Source: Pandoraea nosoerga
GTDB taxonomy: Bacteria; Pseudomonadota; Gammaproteobacteria; Burkholderiales; Burkholderiaceae
NCBI RefSeq assembly: GCF_902459585.1
Contig: NZ_CABPSC010000003.1
Span: 62,001-126,000, forward strand
Direction: 5' to 3'
Length of the DNA: 64,000 nucleotides
This document shows, piece by piece, positions 53,658-62,701 of this stretch. Numbering within the stretch: the stretch's first letter is position 1; each line of letters opens with the position of its first letter. The position numbers and the translations under genes are program-made. Under the pieces are notes generated by a model, which made no database searches, was not told the DNA's origin, and saw nothing but the letters and a program-made list of their open reading frames with translations.

Positions 53658-53828
53658 TCAACGGCGTGGATGGCGAATCCTCGCCCAGGCGTGCTCGAGA
53701 CGCTGCACAGCACGATGATCGTGATGTTGCGTCCACCACCGTCCGACTTCCCAGACCATTCCGGCCAGCAGGGCGATGAGCGCGAGCGCGCCGATCGTGT
53801 ACCAGATTTCACCGAATGAGGTTGCCAT
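53658..53828 (-). CDS. Micro membrane protein, unknown function
   Basis: A 56-residue protein with one strongly hydrophobic helix (IWYTIGALALIALLAGMVWE) and a His/Arg-rich tail (HHDHRAVQRLEHAWARIRHP). The start at MATSFGEIW was chosen; an upstream in-frame ATG exists. It fits the size of single-pass micro-proteins but could be spurious. Position: downstream of the YeiH-like gene on the same strand. Confidence 0.5.
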   Translation of the reverse strand: MATSFGEIWYTIGALALIALLAGMVWEVGRWWTQHHDHRAVQRLEHAWARIRHPRR

Positions 53829-53931
53829 GTTGGCCTCCCGAAAATGCGTCACGGAGGCCCGCCGGCCGTCCGTGATTGCATTCTAGGCGAGACTGCCCGG
53901 CTTTCCCGCCGGATCTACCCTCGGGTCGGCA

Positions 53932-54984
53932 TCACAGCTGCCCCATCATGAGTTGCACGCCGAGGCTGCTCACCGACACCGCGGCCCATACGCCCAGCCC
54001 CAGCAGGATCGGCCGCACGCCTGTCGACGCCATCCGGCGCAGGTTCGACGACAGGCCGATGGCCGTGAGCGCCACGATGATCAGGAACTCGGCGGCGTCA
54101 TGAATCCACGGCTGCAGGGCAGCCGGCACGAACCCGGCGGTGCGCACGCCCGAGGCGATGAGAAAGCCCAGGATGAACCACGGGAAGATGCGGGCGAGGC
54201 TGAAATTGCCCGCGCCGGCGCGCTTGGCGCGGTAAGCGACGATCGCGGCCAGCGTCAGGCAGATCGGAATGATCAGCGTGGCGCGGGTGAGCTTGACGAT
54301 GGTCGCGTAATCGCCGGCCGCCTTGCTGTAGCTATAGCCAGCCGCGACCACCGACGACGTGTCGTTGATGGCCGTGCCCGCCCACATGCCGAAGCCGAGA
54401 TCCGACAGATTGAGCATGTGGCCGAGCATCGGGAACAGCAGTACGGCTGCAATGTTGAACAGGAAGATGGTCGAGATCGCGAAGGCGGTCTCGTGATCGT
54501 CCGGCTTCACGATCGGCGTGACGGCCGCGATGGCGGAGCCGCCGCAAATGGCCGTTCCTACGCCGATGAGCAGCCTGAGTTTGTCGCCCACGCCCAGCAG
54601 ACGTCCCAGCCCCCACGCCGACAGGCCGGCCGCGGTGATCGTGACGGCCGTCACGGCCAGCGACTCGAGCCCGGTGTGCGCCACTTGCGACAGGCTCAGA
54701 CCGAAGCCGAGCGCGATGATCGACCATTGCAGCACGTACTTCGAGGCGAATTTGATGCCGGCCTCGTAGCGCGCACCGGGCGAGAAGATATTGCGAACGA
54801 GAATGCCGAGGAGGATGCCGAACACCGGGCCGCCCACCAGCGGCATCTGGCGACCGAGCAACAACGCGACGAACGCAATGGCGGTCGAGAGCAGCAGACC
54901 CGCCCACGGATTGTGCTGATCCGGCACCAGCGTGTCGGGCCGACTGGCCGCGCCAGGGCGGGCGGTGTGGGTTTTGGTTGTCAT
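53932..54984 (-). CDS. YeiH-family putative sulfate exporter
   Basis: A 350-residue inner-membrane protein of the UPF0324 (YeiH) family, with about 10 helices. The N-terminal NPWAGLLLSTAIAFVALLLG and GPVFGILLGILVRNIF, together with SGGxA-like GTAICGGSAIAAVTPIVKPD and WAGTAINDTSSVVAAGYSY, are typical. A GGAG Shine-Dalgarno lies 8 bases before the ATG at 54984. It is divergent from the HCCA isomerase. The exported ion is unproven. Confidence 0.9.
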   Translation of the reverse strand: MTTKTHTARPGAASRPDTLVPDQHNPWAGLLLSTAIAFVALLLGRQMPLVGGPVFGILLGILVRNIFSPGARYEAGIKFASKYVLQWSIIALGFGLSLSQVAHTGLESLAVTAVTITAAGLSAWGLGRLLGVGDKLRLLIGVGTAICGGSAIAAVTPIVKPDDHETAFAISTIFLFNIAAVLLFPMLGHMLNLSDLGFGMWAGTAINDTSSVVAAGYSYSKAAGDYATIVKLTRATLIIPICLTLAAIVAYRAKRAGAGNFSLARIFPWFILGFLIASGVRTAGFVPAALQPWIHDAAEFLIIVALTAIGLSSNLRRMASTGVRPILLGLGVWAAVSVSSLGVQLMMGQL

Positions 54985-55062
54985 GGCAGGCACTCCGATG
55001 GAATGACTGCAAGTCTAAAAACTCCGCTTCAATAATAAAAATCGTTATATCGGATACAAAAC

Positions 55063-55077
55063 ATCCAGAAATTGGAT
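55063..55077. promoter_or_regulatory. LysR-type inverted repeat between YeiH and HCCA isomerase
   Basis: ATCCA (55063-55067) and TGGAT (55073-55077) flank GAAAT, so it contains ATC-N9-GAT, the LysR consensus-like T-N11-A. The surrounding 55010-55082 is AT-rich, as expected of a divergent promoter. YeiH is controlled by LysR-type YeiE in E. coli, but no yeiE is adjacent here. Confidence 0.5.
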
Positions 55078-55207
55078 AATTTGCATCCTCTCGAGGACGC
55101 TTGCCGTAACACACTGAATTCGTCCTCTCTCCCCGGTGCGCATCGCCCGCTACACTGTGTCCGATCCGCAAAAGAAATCGTCAGGATTCCCCTCAGGAGA
55201 CAGTTCC

Positions 55208-55879
55208 ATGTCGCAAGCCGCCCACAACGCCGACAACGTCCCACTGCGCGCCCAGTGGTATTTCGATTTCGCCTCCCCGTTCTCGTATCTTCAGTTCGAG
55301 CGGTTCCACACGCTGCCGCCCGACCTCGACATCGAGCTCAAGCCGATCGTACTCGGCGCGATCCTCGCGCACCTGCAGACGCAGGGGCCGGCGGAGACGC
55401 CGTACAAGCGCCTCTTCACCTACCGCATGGCGCAGTTTCGCGCCGAGCAGGACGGCATTCCCTATCGCATGCCGCCCGTGCATCCATTTCATCCAATTCG
55501 CGTGCTGCGGCTGGCCGTCGCGCTGGGCGCCACGCGCGACGTCGTGCGAGCGATCTTCCGCTTCATCTGGGCCGAGGGGCGCGACGTCACCGACGCCGGC
55601 GAATGGCAGGTGTTGAGCGAGCGGCTGGGCCTGTCGGGCGACGATGCCATTGCGCGGGCGGAGGCGCCCGAAGTGAAGGCCGCGCTGCGCGAGAACACCG
55701 AGCGCGCCATCGCGTCGGGCGTCTTCGGTGTGCCGACCTTCGCTCACGACGGGCAACTGTACTGGGGCGACGACGCCACCGACATGTTCCGGCATTGCCT
55801 CGCGCATCCTGACTGGCTGCGCTCGCCCGAGGTCGCGCGCCTGGAGCGCGTGACGGTCGGTGTGCGACGCGAGCGCTGA
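55208..55879 (+). CDS. 2-hydroxychromene-2-carboxylate isomerase (DsbA-like fold)
   Basis: A 223-residue protein of the HCCA-isomerase/kappa-class GST family. The N-terminal WYFDFASPFSYLQFERFHTL, the SPFSYL motif with the glutathione-binding Ser, and GVFGVPTFAHDGQLYWGDDA with the cis-Pro are present. It may isomerise naphthalene-type intermediates or act as a glutathione transferase. The AGGAGA Shine-Dalgarno supports the ATG at 55208 (MSQAAHNADN). It is divergent from the YeiH-like gene. Confidence 0.9.
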   Translation: MSQAAHNADNVPLRAQWYFDFASPFSYLQFERFHTLPPDLDIELKPIVLGAILAHLQTQGPAETPYKRLFTYRMAQFRAEQDGIPYRMPPVHPFHPIRVLRLAVALGATRDVVRAIFRFIWAEGRDVTDAGEWQVLSERLGLSGDDAIARAEAPEVKAALRENTERAIASGVFGVPTFAHDGQLYWGDDATDMFRHCLAHPDWLRSPEVARLERVTVGVRRER

Positions 55880-55923
55880 GCCCGCGTCGTGCTCACGTCG
55901 TGCTCACGCCGTGGGCACGCGAA

Positions 55924-57291
55924 TCATTTCGCCCCGCCGAGCACGAGCGGCAGCGGCACCGCCTCGGCCATCGCCGCGTAACCGGCGTCGCTCGGATGCG
56001 TGCCGTCGCCGCTGTCCAGGCGCGGCAGCATGCGTGTGGGCTGGGCCGGGTCGCGCAGCGCCGCGTCGAAGTCGATCACACCGTCGAACGCGCCGCCGGC
56101 ACGCACCCATTGATTGACGGCCTCGCGCACGGCTTCGCGCTCGGGCGGGAGCTTGCCCGGCGCAATGGTCGTCCCGAGGATCCGGATGCCGCGCGCGCGC
56201 GCCGCCGCGATCAGCGACTGGTAGCCCGCGATCATTTCCTGCGCGGTGACGATCACGTGCGGCACGTCGCAATCGAGCCCGGCGTGCGGCGGCACATACC
56301 CGAAGTTGATGTCGTTGATGCCGATCTGCACGATCACCGTGCGCACGCCGGGCTGCTCGAGCGCATCGCGCCGAAAGCGCGCGACCAGGCGCTCGCCGTA
56401 GCAGGCCGAGTCGTGCAGCAGGCGATTGCCGCTGATGCCCAGATTGAGCACGGCGACGTCGCGACGGCCCGCGCTTTCGAGGCGCCGGGCCAGCACGTCC
56501 GGCCAGCGGCGATTCGCGTTGAGCGTGCTGCGCATGCCGTCGGTGATCGAGTCGCCGATCGCGACGATGGCCTGCGCAGGCGTGTCGGGCACCACGCTCA
56601 CGCCCGCGAGCCAGAGCGTGTTGGTAAAGCGTGTCGGGAAGCGCGATGCCTTCGCCTCGTCGACGAAGTCGCCCGCGACGCTCAGAAATGCGCTCTGCTG
56701 CGCGATCTTGTGCCATGTCGTCGGTGAGCGCGCCTCGCGAGTGAAGAGGCTGATGGCAAGCGGGGCGCCGGCGCGCACGGCGAACGGCAGCGGATCGCTG
56801 TCCATCGATGCCCCCGGCGCGATCCGGGCCACCGGTTGACCGTTGAAAGTGAGTGGCCGAGCCGTCGCGGCGTCGATGGCGGCGCCGCGCAACGACAGCG
56901 CCACGCCCGCGCGCTCGATGACGAGCGGCTGAGTGCCGTAGGCGTTGCTCAGGCGCACCCGCATCTCGTTGCCTGAGAGCGTCGGGTAGACGATCTGGCG
57001 CACGGTCCGACCGCCCGCGGCCGGCGCCCGGTTGAACGACGGGGCGGCCGGATGCTGCGCCACGGCCTGCGGCGCCGTGGCCCACGTGCCCACGCGCGCA
57101 TTCTCGGCGAGCGCCGCGGGCGTCATGCCCGCCGCGGCCGCGCACAGGACCCAGGCCAGTGTCAGGGACAGGGCGCGGCGCAAGGGCCGCTGGCCAAGGG
57201 CCGCGCAGAACCGGCAGCGCCGGAAAAGCGAGGAGAGCGGGGAGAGCCGGGAAATCAAGGACATCGGGAATGTCGGGGCCGTCGGGAGCAT
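55924..57291 (-). CDS. Secreted SGNH/GDSL hydrolase
   Basis: A 455-residue lipase/esterase-type protein. The N-terminal leader with ALSLTLAWVLCAAAAGMTPA is a probable signal peptide. Block I GDS lies in AIVAIGDSITDGMRSTLN, Block III is VRTVIVQIGINDINFG, and the catalytic DxxH is DSGDGTHPSDAGYAAMA near the C-terminus. The region between the leader and Block I (about residues 70-230) carries an extra beta domain, as in the SGNH proteins acting on polysaccharides or esters. Two ATGs (57291 and 57264) are possible starts and no Shine-Dalgarno decides. The upstream leader contains short purine-rich repeats. Confidence 0.85.
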   Translation of the reverse strand: MLPTAPTFPMSLISRLSPLSSLFRRCRFCAALGQRPLRRALSLTLAWVLCAAAAGMTPAALAENARVGTWATAPQAVAQHPAAPSFNRAPAAGGRTVRQIVYPTLSGNEMRVRLSNAYGTQPLVIERAGVALSLRGAAIDAATARPLTFNGQPVARIAPGASMDSDPLPFAVRAGAPLAISLFTREARSPTTWHKIAQQSAFLSVAGDFVDEAKASRFPTRFTNTLWLAGVSVVPDTPAQAIVAIGDSITDGMRSTLNANRRWPDVLARRLESAGRRDVAVLNLGISGNRLLHDSACYGERLVARFRRDALEQPGVRTVIVQIGINDINFGYVPPHAGLDCDVPHVIVTAQEMIAGYQSLIAAARARGIRILGTTIAPGKLPPEREAVREAVNQWVRAGGAFDGVIDFDAALRDPAQPTRMLPRLDSGDGTHPSDAGYAAMAEAVPLPLVLGGAK

Positions 57292-57454
57292 TGCGACAAG
57301 AAGAGGCGGTTGCGCCGAAAACCTCCGGCGACAGCCGACATTGTGCCTGATCGCAGCTTGCGGCAAGCACCCGCCGCGCCGTTGCTGCCCCGTGTCGCGC
57401 GGGCTGGGCGGAGGGGGCGGGGCCGAGCGGGGCCGGGCCGTGGGTGGCGGAACG

Positions 57455-58024
57455 TCAGCGCGTCGAGATCACGATCGCCACGCGGCGATTCTGCGCGCGT
57501 CCGGCCGGCGTGCTGTTATCGGCCACCGGATTGCGTTTGCCTGCACCGATCGTCTGGATTCCGGCGCGACGCATGCCGGCGTCGACCAGCACTTCGGCCA
57601 CGGCCTCGGCGCGACGCGCCGAGAGCTGCTCATTGTAGACGTCGCTGCCCACGGAGTCCGTGTAGCCGTACACGCGCACGTCATTCAGTCCGACTTTCAC
57701 CAGCGTGCGGCCGATGCGAGTGACGGTCTGGCGCGCGGCATCGCGCACCACGAACTTGTCGGTATCGAACAGGACGGTGTCGGCCATGCCGAACTCCCAG
57801 CCCTCGTCAGTCTCGACGAAGCCCTCCGCCTTGAGAGCGGCGATCTGTTCGGCGCTCAGGCCGTGGACGGGAGTGGTCTGGCAACCGGCCAGTGCGCCGA
57901 GCCCCACGAGGCAGGCAAGTGCCACGAAGCGGCGTGCCCGGACTCCCAGGCGGGCGAGTCGGCCGACGACGGGCACAACGCCGTGCACCACGAGGCGCAC
58001 CAGGAAGCGCACCACGAAGCTCAT
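57455..58024 (-). CDS. yfiB: OmpA-domain outer-membrane lipoprotein (YfiB type)
   Basis: A 189-residue lipoprotein with lipobox LAGC (ACLVGLGALAGCQTTP). The C-terminal OmpA-like domain contains LFDTDKFVVRDAARQTV, VYGYTDSVGSDVYNEQLSAR and AGKRNPVADNSTPAGRAQNR, peptidoglycan-binding features. In Pseudomonas, YfiB sequesters YfiR at the outer membrane under envelope stress. Its position in a yfiR-yfiN-yfiB order on one strand supports this. The start at 58024 (MSFVVRFLVRL) is the first ATG; longer TTG-initiated forms are less likely. Anchor and domain agree with YfiB, but other OmpA lipoproteins such as Pal look similar. Confidence 0.8.
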   Translation of the reverse strand: MSFVVRFLVRLVVHGVVPVVGRLARLGVRARRFVALACLVGLGALAGCQTTPVHGLSAEQIAALKAEGFVETDEGWEFGMADTVLFDTDKFVVRDAARQTVTRIGRTLVKVGLNDVRVYGYTDSVGSDVYNEQLSARRAEAVAEVLVDAGMRRAGIQTIGAGKRNPVADNSTPAGRAQNRRVAIVISTR

Positions 58025-58208
58025 AACAAGGTGCAAAGCGCGCGCGGCTGGCGTGCGATGCAGGCGGTGAGTGTCAACAGCGAAGTCCACGGTAAGTCCC
58101 CATTGCAATGTGTGATCCGGTCGTCATTTATGGTTATGGTGATACTCGATCTGGCTGCCGCGCGAGGCCTCATGCGAGCCAACCGAGGTCACGCGAGTTC
58201 ATGCCAGT

Positions 58209-59675
58209 TCATGCGAGATGCTTTGCGACGTGCCAGGTGCCGACGCCGGCCCGCTTGGCCTGATACATGGCGGCATCGGCCGTGCGCAACAGTCCCGGCG
58301 CATCGGTCGCGTGATTCGGATACAACGCCACGCCGATACTCATCGACGTGGTGACCTCGCTGCCGTCGGGCAGCGGGATCGGCTTTTCCATTGCCGCGAG
58401 CAGGCTTTGGGCGAGCCGCACGGCGTTCGACGTCTGGCGCACGCCGGGCAGCATCACGGCGAACTCGTCGCCGCCGAGCCGGGCCACCAGATCGCCTTCG
58501 CGCAGCGGCTGGCGCAGACGCTCGGCGATCGCCACGAGCACCGCATCGCCCGCATTGTGGCCCAGCCGATCGTTGATCTCCTTGAACCGGTCGCTGTCGA
58601 GGTACAGCAGCGCGACGTGCGTGCCGAGCTCATGGGCGTCGCTCAGCGCCTGGGCAAGACGCGCCTCGAAGTACCCGCGATTCGGCAATCCGGTCAACGG
58701 ATCGTGATTGGCCTGATGCGCGAGCGTGGCGTTTTGCGCCCGAAGATGGTTCTGCCACCCCTCGAACTCGTCGAGCAGGGCGTTGAAGTCGTCGCCCAGT
58801 TCCTTGAGTTCGGCCAGCGGCGTGGGCGCCACGCGCTGATGGAACGCACGCTCGCGGCGCACGGCATGCGCGACTTCCGCCAGCGCACGCAACGGCTTGA
58901 CGATGTCGCGGTGCATCCGCTTGGCAAGCACGTTCGCCACCGCGAACGTTACCAGCAGACACGCGAGTACGCCACCCACGCCGCTCAATAGGAATACGAA
59001 GAACTGGTGCCCCTGCCCCTGCACTTCGATCTGGCCGACGATCTTGCCGTCGTGGCGGATCGGCAGCGTGACCGGTCCGGGCAGGGCAATGTCGGCAACG
59101 GTTCGTTCCACGCGTGCGAGCGTGCCGCCGTCCGGTCGCCGCCACAGGGCGAATTGCGCGCCGTTGGCGTCGAGAACCCGCACCTGCACCACGTCTTCGT
59201 CGTTGGCGATGACGGCAATGCCCTCCTGCGCGGCAACGCGATCGCCGAACACCACGGCCGCCTCGGCCGTGTAGGCGAGCGAGCGGCCGAGCAGCAACAA
59301 ATTGTTCTCGGCGTAGGCGCGCAGCGCGATCCAGGCCACGAGCGTGAGCGAGACGGCGGCCAGTACCACCGCGGAGACGGCCAGGCGCAGGTGCGTGCGT
59401 CGCAGCACGCCTTGCAATGAAGGACGGCGACGGCGACGCGGCGATGGCGCCCCCGGCATGGCCGCGTGGCTGTCGAGCGGCGGCGTGGCGGCCTGGCGCG
59501 ACGCGCTGCTCGAGGCAGCGGACGCCGTCTCGCCGGCCGAACCGGGTGCGCCGGACGCATTGGATACACCGGGTGCGCCGGGCCGCGCCTCGGAGGCGAG
59601 CGGCGTCAGAAGGCCGGCCATCGAAGCGCCGGGGCCGGGGGGCAGAGTGGGGGTTGGGGGGCGTTGGGTCGTCAT
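58209..59675 (-). CDS. yfiN: Diguanylate cyclase, CHASE8-HAMP-GGDEF type (YfiN/TpbB)
   Basis: A 488-residue inner-membrane diguanylate cyclase that makes c-di-GMP. A Pro/Ala-rich N-terminus of about 90 residues precedes TM1 (about 97-120, AVSAVVLAAVSLTLVAWIAL). A periplasmic sensor region follows, then TM2 (about 226-250, FVFLLSGVGGVLACLLVTFA), HAMP, and GGDEF. The catalytic GGDEF is intact at residues 401-405, and the feedback I-site R-x-x-D is at 392-395 (REGD). Its ATG overlaps yfiR by 4 bases, giving coupled translation. The layout matches Pseudomonas YfiN, which YfiR represses. Confidence 0.9.
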   Translation of the reverse strand: MTTQRPPTPTLPPGPGASMAGLLTPLASEARPGAPGVSNASGAPGSAGETASAASSSASRQAATPPLDSHAAMPGAPSPRRRRRPSLQGVLRRTHLRLAVSAVVLAAVSLTLVAWIALRAYAENNLLLLGRSLAYTAEAAVVFGDRVAAQEGIAVIANDEDVVQVRVLDANGAQFALWRRPDGGTLARVERTVADIALPGPVTLPIRHDGKIVGQIEVQGQGHQFFVFLLSGVGGVLACLLVTFAVANVLAKRMHRDIVKPLRALAEVAHAVRRERAFHQRVAPTPLAELKELGDDFNALLDEFEGWQNHLRAQNATLAHQANHDPLTGLPNRGYFEARLAQALSDAHELGTHVALLYLDSDRFKEINDRLGHNAGDAVLVAIAERLRQPLREGDLVARLGGDEFAVMLPGVRQTSNAVRLAQSLLAAMEKPIPLPDGSEVTTSMSIGVALYPNHATDAPGLLRTADAAMYQAKRAGVGTWHVAKHLA

Positions 59676-60298
59676 GGTGTCCCCGGTTTTCGCGCCAGCT
59701 TCAGCACGTTGGGGTGGACACGAACGCCGCTGCGCGCGACGGTGTCGAGGTTGATGTCGAAAGTCACCCGGTCGGGATCGACGTTCAGGCAGAACATCGT
59801 GCCGTGTGTGCACGAGTCATTGCGCTCGCTGATCGTCAGCATGGGGTGACCGGCGATGCTGGCAAGCACGTGCCGGCGTTCGGTGTCGCTCAGGGCGCCG
59901 AGATACAACGCGTCGCACGACGAAGCCATCGCGGGGTCGGCGACCGACATGCGCAGCGCTTCGACCGGCAAGCCGGTGCTGGGCAATGGTCCTGCGAGCA
60001 GCTCGCGTGCGTAATCGGTGCTGCCGCTCACGCAAAGGCGAACCTTGGCGGGAGCGGTCGGCCAGCGGGTGTAGCTGATGATGCCGAGCACCACCTGCCG
60101 CACGTTGGCCTCGCGCGTGAGATTCGCTGCCGGCGCGGCCGGCGCGCCCGACACTGCCGCCTGCGCCGTCTGCGCCGTCTGCGCCACGGCTGGCCCGACG
60201 GCAATCAGCGCTCCGGTGTACAGCGCAACGCAGGCGAGCGCGAGACGCACGCGCACGCGGGGACGCAGCCGGCGCTCCCGCCGGTCACGTCCCGCCAT
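59672..60298 (-). CDS. yfiR: Periplasmic YfiR-like repressor (DUF4154)
   Basis: A 208-residue exported protein. A signal peptide (ALACVALYTGALIAVGPAVA) precedes the DUF4154 domain: NVRQVVLGIISYTRWP, and KVRLCVSGSTDYARELLAGP. Four cysteines fit the Pseudomonas YfiR pattern: LCVSG, SSCDALYLG and SCTHGTMFC, the last with the C-x6-C spacing of a disulfide known in that protein. In that family YfiR inhibits YfiN until redox stress or YfiB releases it. It is the first gene of yfiR-yfiN-yfiB and overlaps yfiN by 4 bases. Confidence 0.88.
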   Translation of the reverse strand: MAGRDRRERRLRPRVRVRLALACVALYTGALIAVGPAVAQTAQTAQAAVSGAPAAPAANLTREANVRQVVLGIISYTRWPTAPAKVRLCVSGSTDYARELLAGPLPSTGLPVEALRMSVADPAMASSCDALYLGALSDTERRHVLASIAGHPMLTISERNDSCTHGTMFCLNVDPDRVTFDINLDTVARSGVRVHPNVLKLARKPGTP

Positions 60299-60782
60299 GC
60301 TGCTCGCCGATGTCCAGACGCAATGCAACGCTGTTTTCCTTTGCCGAAATTGCCGATATTGCCGGGTGCACACCGCCATGCCGGACCGAGGTACTGCGCG
60401 GGGCCCCCGCTCGAGTCAGGGCGCATCATACCGAAGGGCTCGCTCGCCGGCCATATGGGCAAGCCGCCGCCAAGACGCCATTGCTCCGTGCACGACTCGT
60501 CGCCGCGGTCGACTCCCCCATCATTTTCGACAGGCCGCGCAGTGTGTCGGAACAACGCACAGCATGCGCGAGACGAGACGTTTGGGAAAGCCCTCCCGTC
60601 CCCGCGTTTTCCCTTGTCCACAGCACTTTCCGACGTGGCACAATGGTGCGCATAACCTTTTGAAAAACAAGAGAAACCGAGCGCGCAGATCGCTCGATTT
60701 TCGAGATAAGCAGGGCGACGCCAGGGAGGTGTTGCATGACGTGCCGAAACCCCGCTGCGGGCGGCTTTCGGGGCGCGCGCGC
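60299..60782. other. Divergent spacer between yfiR and the phosphodiesterase
   Basis: No gene is supported in these 484 bases. They must contain the promoters of yfiRNB and of the PAS-EAL gene. I found no strong consensus promoter or palindrome; a TTGTCC ... CACAAT pair near 60613-60645 is only a weak candidate. Confidence 0.5.
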
Positions 60783-62504
60783 ATGAACGAGCCCGTGCCT
60801 CGTCGGGCACCCGACGTTCAAGCCGAATTGAGTCGCGCCGCGCTCGACAGCGCACCCTACGCCATGTTCGTCTGCAACGACGACGGCATGCTCGAGCGCG
60901 CGAACGCGGCGTTCACAAGACTCACGGGCCACCCGCCCGGCGACCTGCTGGGCAAGCGCAGCTTTCTGTCGCTGCTCGACCCGTCCGAACTGGCGCGCCG
61001 CCGCCTGCCCGCGCTGGCCAGCCTGTCGTCCGGCGAACCGGTGCCTTACGACGACGAATGGCATCTGCTCACGCGCACGCGCAGCTGGCTGCCCGTGCGC
61101 GTGGCCTTGTCCTGCGTCGAGCATGTGCCGGGCGAGCGGCGCTGGGTCGGCATCGTGCTCGATCTCTCGCAGCACGTCGAAGTGGCATCACGGCTTTGGT
61201 ATGTCACCCATCACGACCCGGTCACGCGCCTGCCCAACCAGACGCTGCTCAACGAACGGCTCGAGCTGGCGATTCACCGGTGCGCTCGCCAGCAAGCCGG
61301 CCTGAGCGTGATGCTCATCGAGCTCGATCACCTTCGCCGGCTGCGCAGCACCTTCGGGCCGCCCGCGGCCGAGCTTGCACTGCGCATTGCCGCGGAGCGT
61401 CTGCGCGAGGCGGCCGGTCCGGAAGACGTCCTGGCCTGCCTGGGCGGCAGCCAGTTCGTGATCGTTACCAACGAGACGGGCGACGCGGCGCGCATGCTGG
61501 CGTCCAGGCTGCAGACGCGGCTCGCCCAATGGGCCGACGTCGACCATAGCGCCGTGACGCTCGACGCGAGCATCGGCGCGGTAAGCTATCCCGCGCACGG
61601 CAACACGCCGCAAACGCTGCTGCGCCGCGCGAACGTGGCGCTGTCCATCGCCATCGCAAACGGCGGCGGCCTGCGCTTTTTCAGCAGCGAGATGGACGCG
61701 CAGACGAAACGCCGCAACGAACTCGAGAGCCTGTTGCGCGTGGCCGTGCACGAACAGCCGCACACGCAGTTGCGTCTCGTCTATCAGCCGCAGGTGAGCT
61801 TGCCCGACGGTGAAATCCGCAGCGTGGAGACCTTGCTGCGCTGGCGCCATCCGGTCATCGGCGCGGTCGGCCCGGCCGAGTTCATTCCCATTGCCGAGAC
61901 TTCCGGCATGATCCTCACGCTCGGCGAATGGGTGATGCAGACCGCGTGCCGTGAAGCGAGCCGCCTGCTGCGCCGCTGCGGGCGTTTGCCGCGCGTCTCG
62001 GTGAACGTCTCGGCGCAGCAGTTCGCGCGGCAGGATGTCGCGGCCATGGTCGAGCGCGCCTTGCGCACGCACGCACTGGAGCCCTCCCATCTCGAGATAG
62101 AGATCACGGAGACGGTGCTGCTCGGCGATTCGAGCGCCGCCCTCGGCTGCCTGCGCTCGCTGCGCGACCTCGGTGTGGAGATCGCCGTGGACGACTTCGG
62201 CACCGGCTACGCGAGCCTTGCCTACCTGACGCGTTTTCCCGTCAACCGCCTGAAGATCGATCAAAGCTTCGTGCGCGACATGCTCACGCATGCGCCGAGC
62301 CAGGCCATCGTGAGCGCGGTCATCGCCATGGCGCATTCGCTCGGCCTGCGCGTGACGGCAGAGGGCGTGGAGACGCAGGCGCAGGCGCAGCGCCTTGCCG
62401 AACTCGGTTGCGACGAGGCGCAGGGTTACTGGTTCGCGCGGCCCGTCGACATGCACGGGCTCTATCACATCGTGGCGCCGCTCGGCAGCGGGGCCCGCCG
62501 CTGA
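60783..62504 (+). CDS. PAS-degenerate GGDEF-EAL phosphodiesterase
   Basis: A 573-residue cytoplasmic protein with a PAS domain (about 15-130), a GGDEF domain and an EAL domain. The GGDEF active site is degraded to GGSQF (221-225), so it is unlikely to synthesise c-di-GMP and may bind GTP as a sensor. The EAL motif reads ETLLRW (349-354). Other EAL catalytic residues are conserved: NVSAQQF, EITETVLL, DDFGTGYASL, KIDQSF and AEGVET, so it should hydrolyse c-di-GMP. The ATG at 60783 is the first in frame. It is divergent from yfiRNB and provides the opposite enzymatic activity. Confidence 0.9.
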   Translation: MNEPVPRRAPDVQAELSRAALDSAPYAMFVCNDDGMLERANAAFTRLTGHPPGDLLGKRSFLSLLDPSELARRRLPALASLSSGEPVPYDDEWHLLTRTRSWLPVRVALSCVEHVPGERRWVGIVLDLSQHVEVASRLWYVTHHDPVTRLPNQTLLNERLELAIHRCARQQAGLSVMLIELDHLRRLRSTFGPPAAELALRIAAERLREAAGPEDVLACLGGSQFVIVTNETGDAARMLASRLQTRLAQWADVDHSAVTLDASIGAVSYPAHGNTPQTLLRRANVALSIAIANGGGLRFFSSEMDAQTKRRNELESLLRVAVHEQPHTQLRLVYQPQVSLPDGEIRSVETLLRWRHPVIGAVGPAEFIPIAETSGMILTLGEWVMQTACREASRLLRRCGRLPRVSVNVSAQQFARQDVAAMVERALRTHALEPSHLEIEITETVLLGDSSAALGCLRSLRDLGVEIAVDDFGTGYASLAYLTRFPVNRLKIDQSFVRDMLTHAPSQAIVSAVIAMAHSLGLRVTAEGVETQAQAQRLAELGCDEAQGYWFARPVDMHGLYHIVAPLGSGARR

Positions 62505-62524
62505 GGCCGGCGCCGGCCCTGGGC

Positions 62525-62580
62525 CCCTCCCTCCCCTTTCCCCTTCCCCTTCCCTTTCCCTTTCCCTTCCCTTTCCCTTT
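62525..62580. repeat. Polypyrimidine tract of CCCTTT/CCCCTT-like units
   Basis: About 56 bases of nearly pure C and T follow the phosphodiesterase stop, with units CCCCTTC and CCCTTTC. Such tracts can form triplex or single-stranded structures. No hairpin terminator is obvious. Confidence 0.8.
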
Positions 62581-62701
62581 GGGGACCACGATGTTCGCGC
62601 CGCGACATGGCCCAGGCCGAACGTCGATTCTTGGCGCTACCGGACGGGACATCGGCTCAATAAGCTGAACGCCTTGAGCCTATGTCCCTGCGGAGAATCC
62701 C

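Noticed and set aside
60613-60645. Promoter TTGTCC-CACAAT for the phosphodiesterase
   Set aside because: Both boxes differ from consensus and the spacing is not diagnostic, so it was not listed as a promoter.
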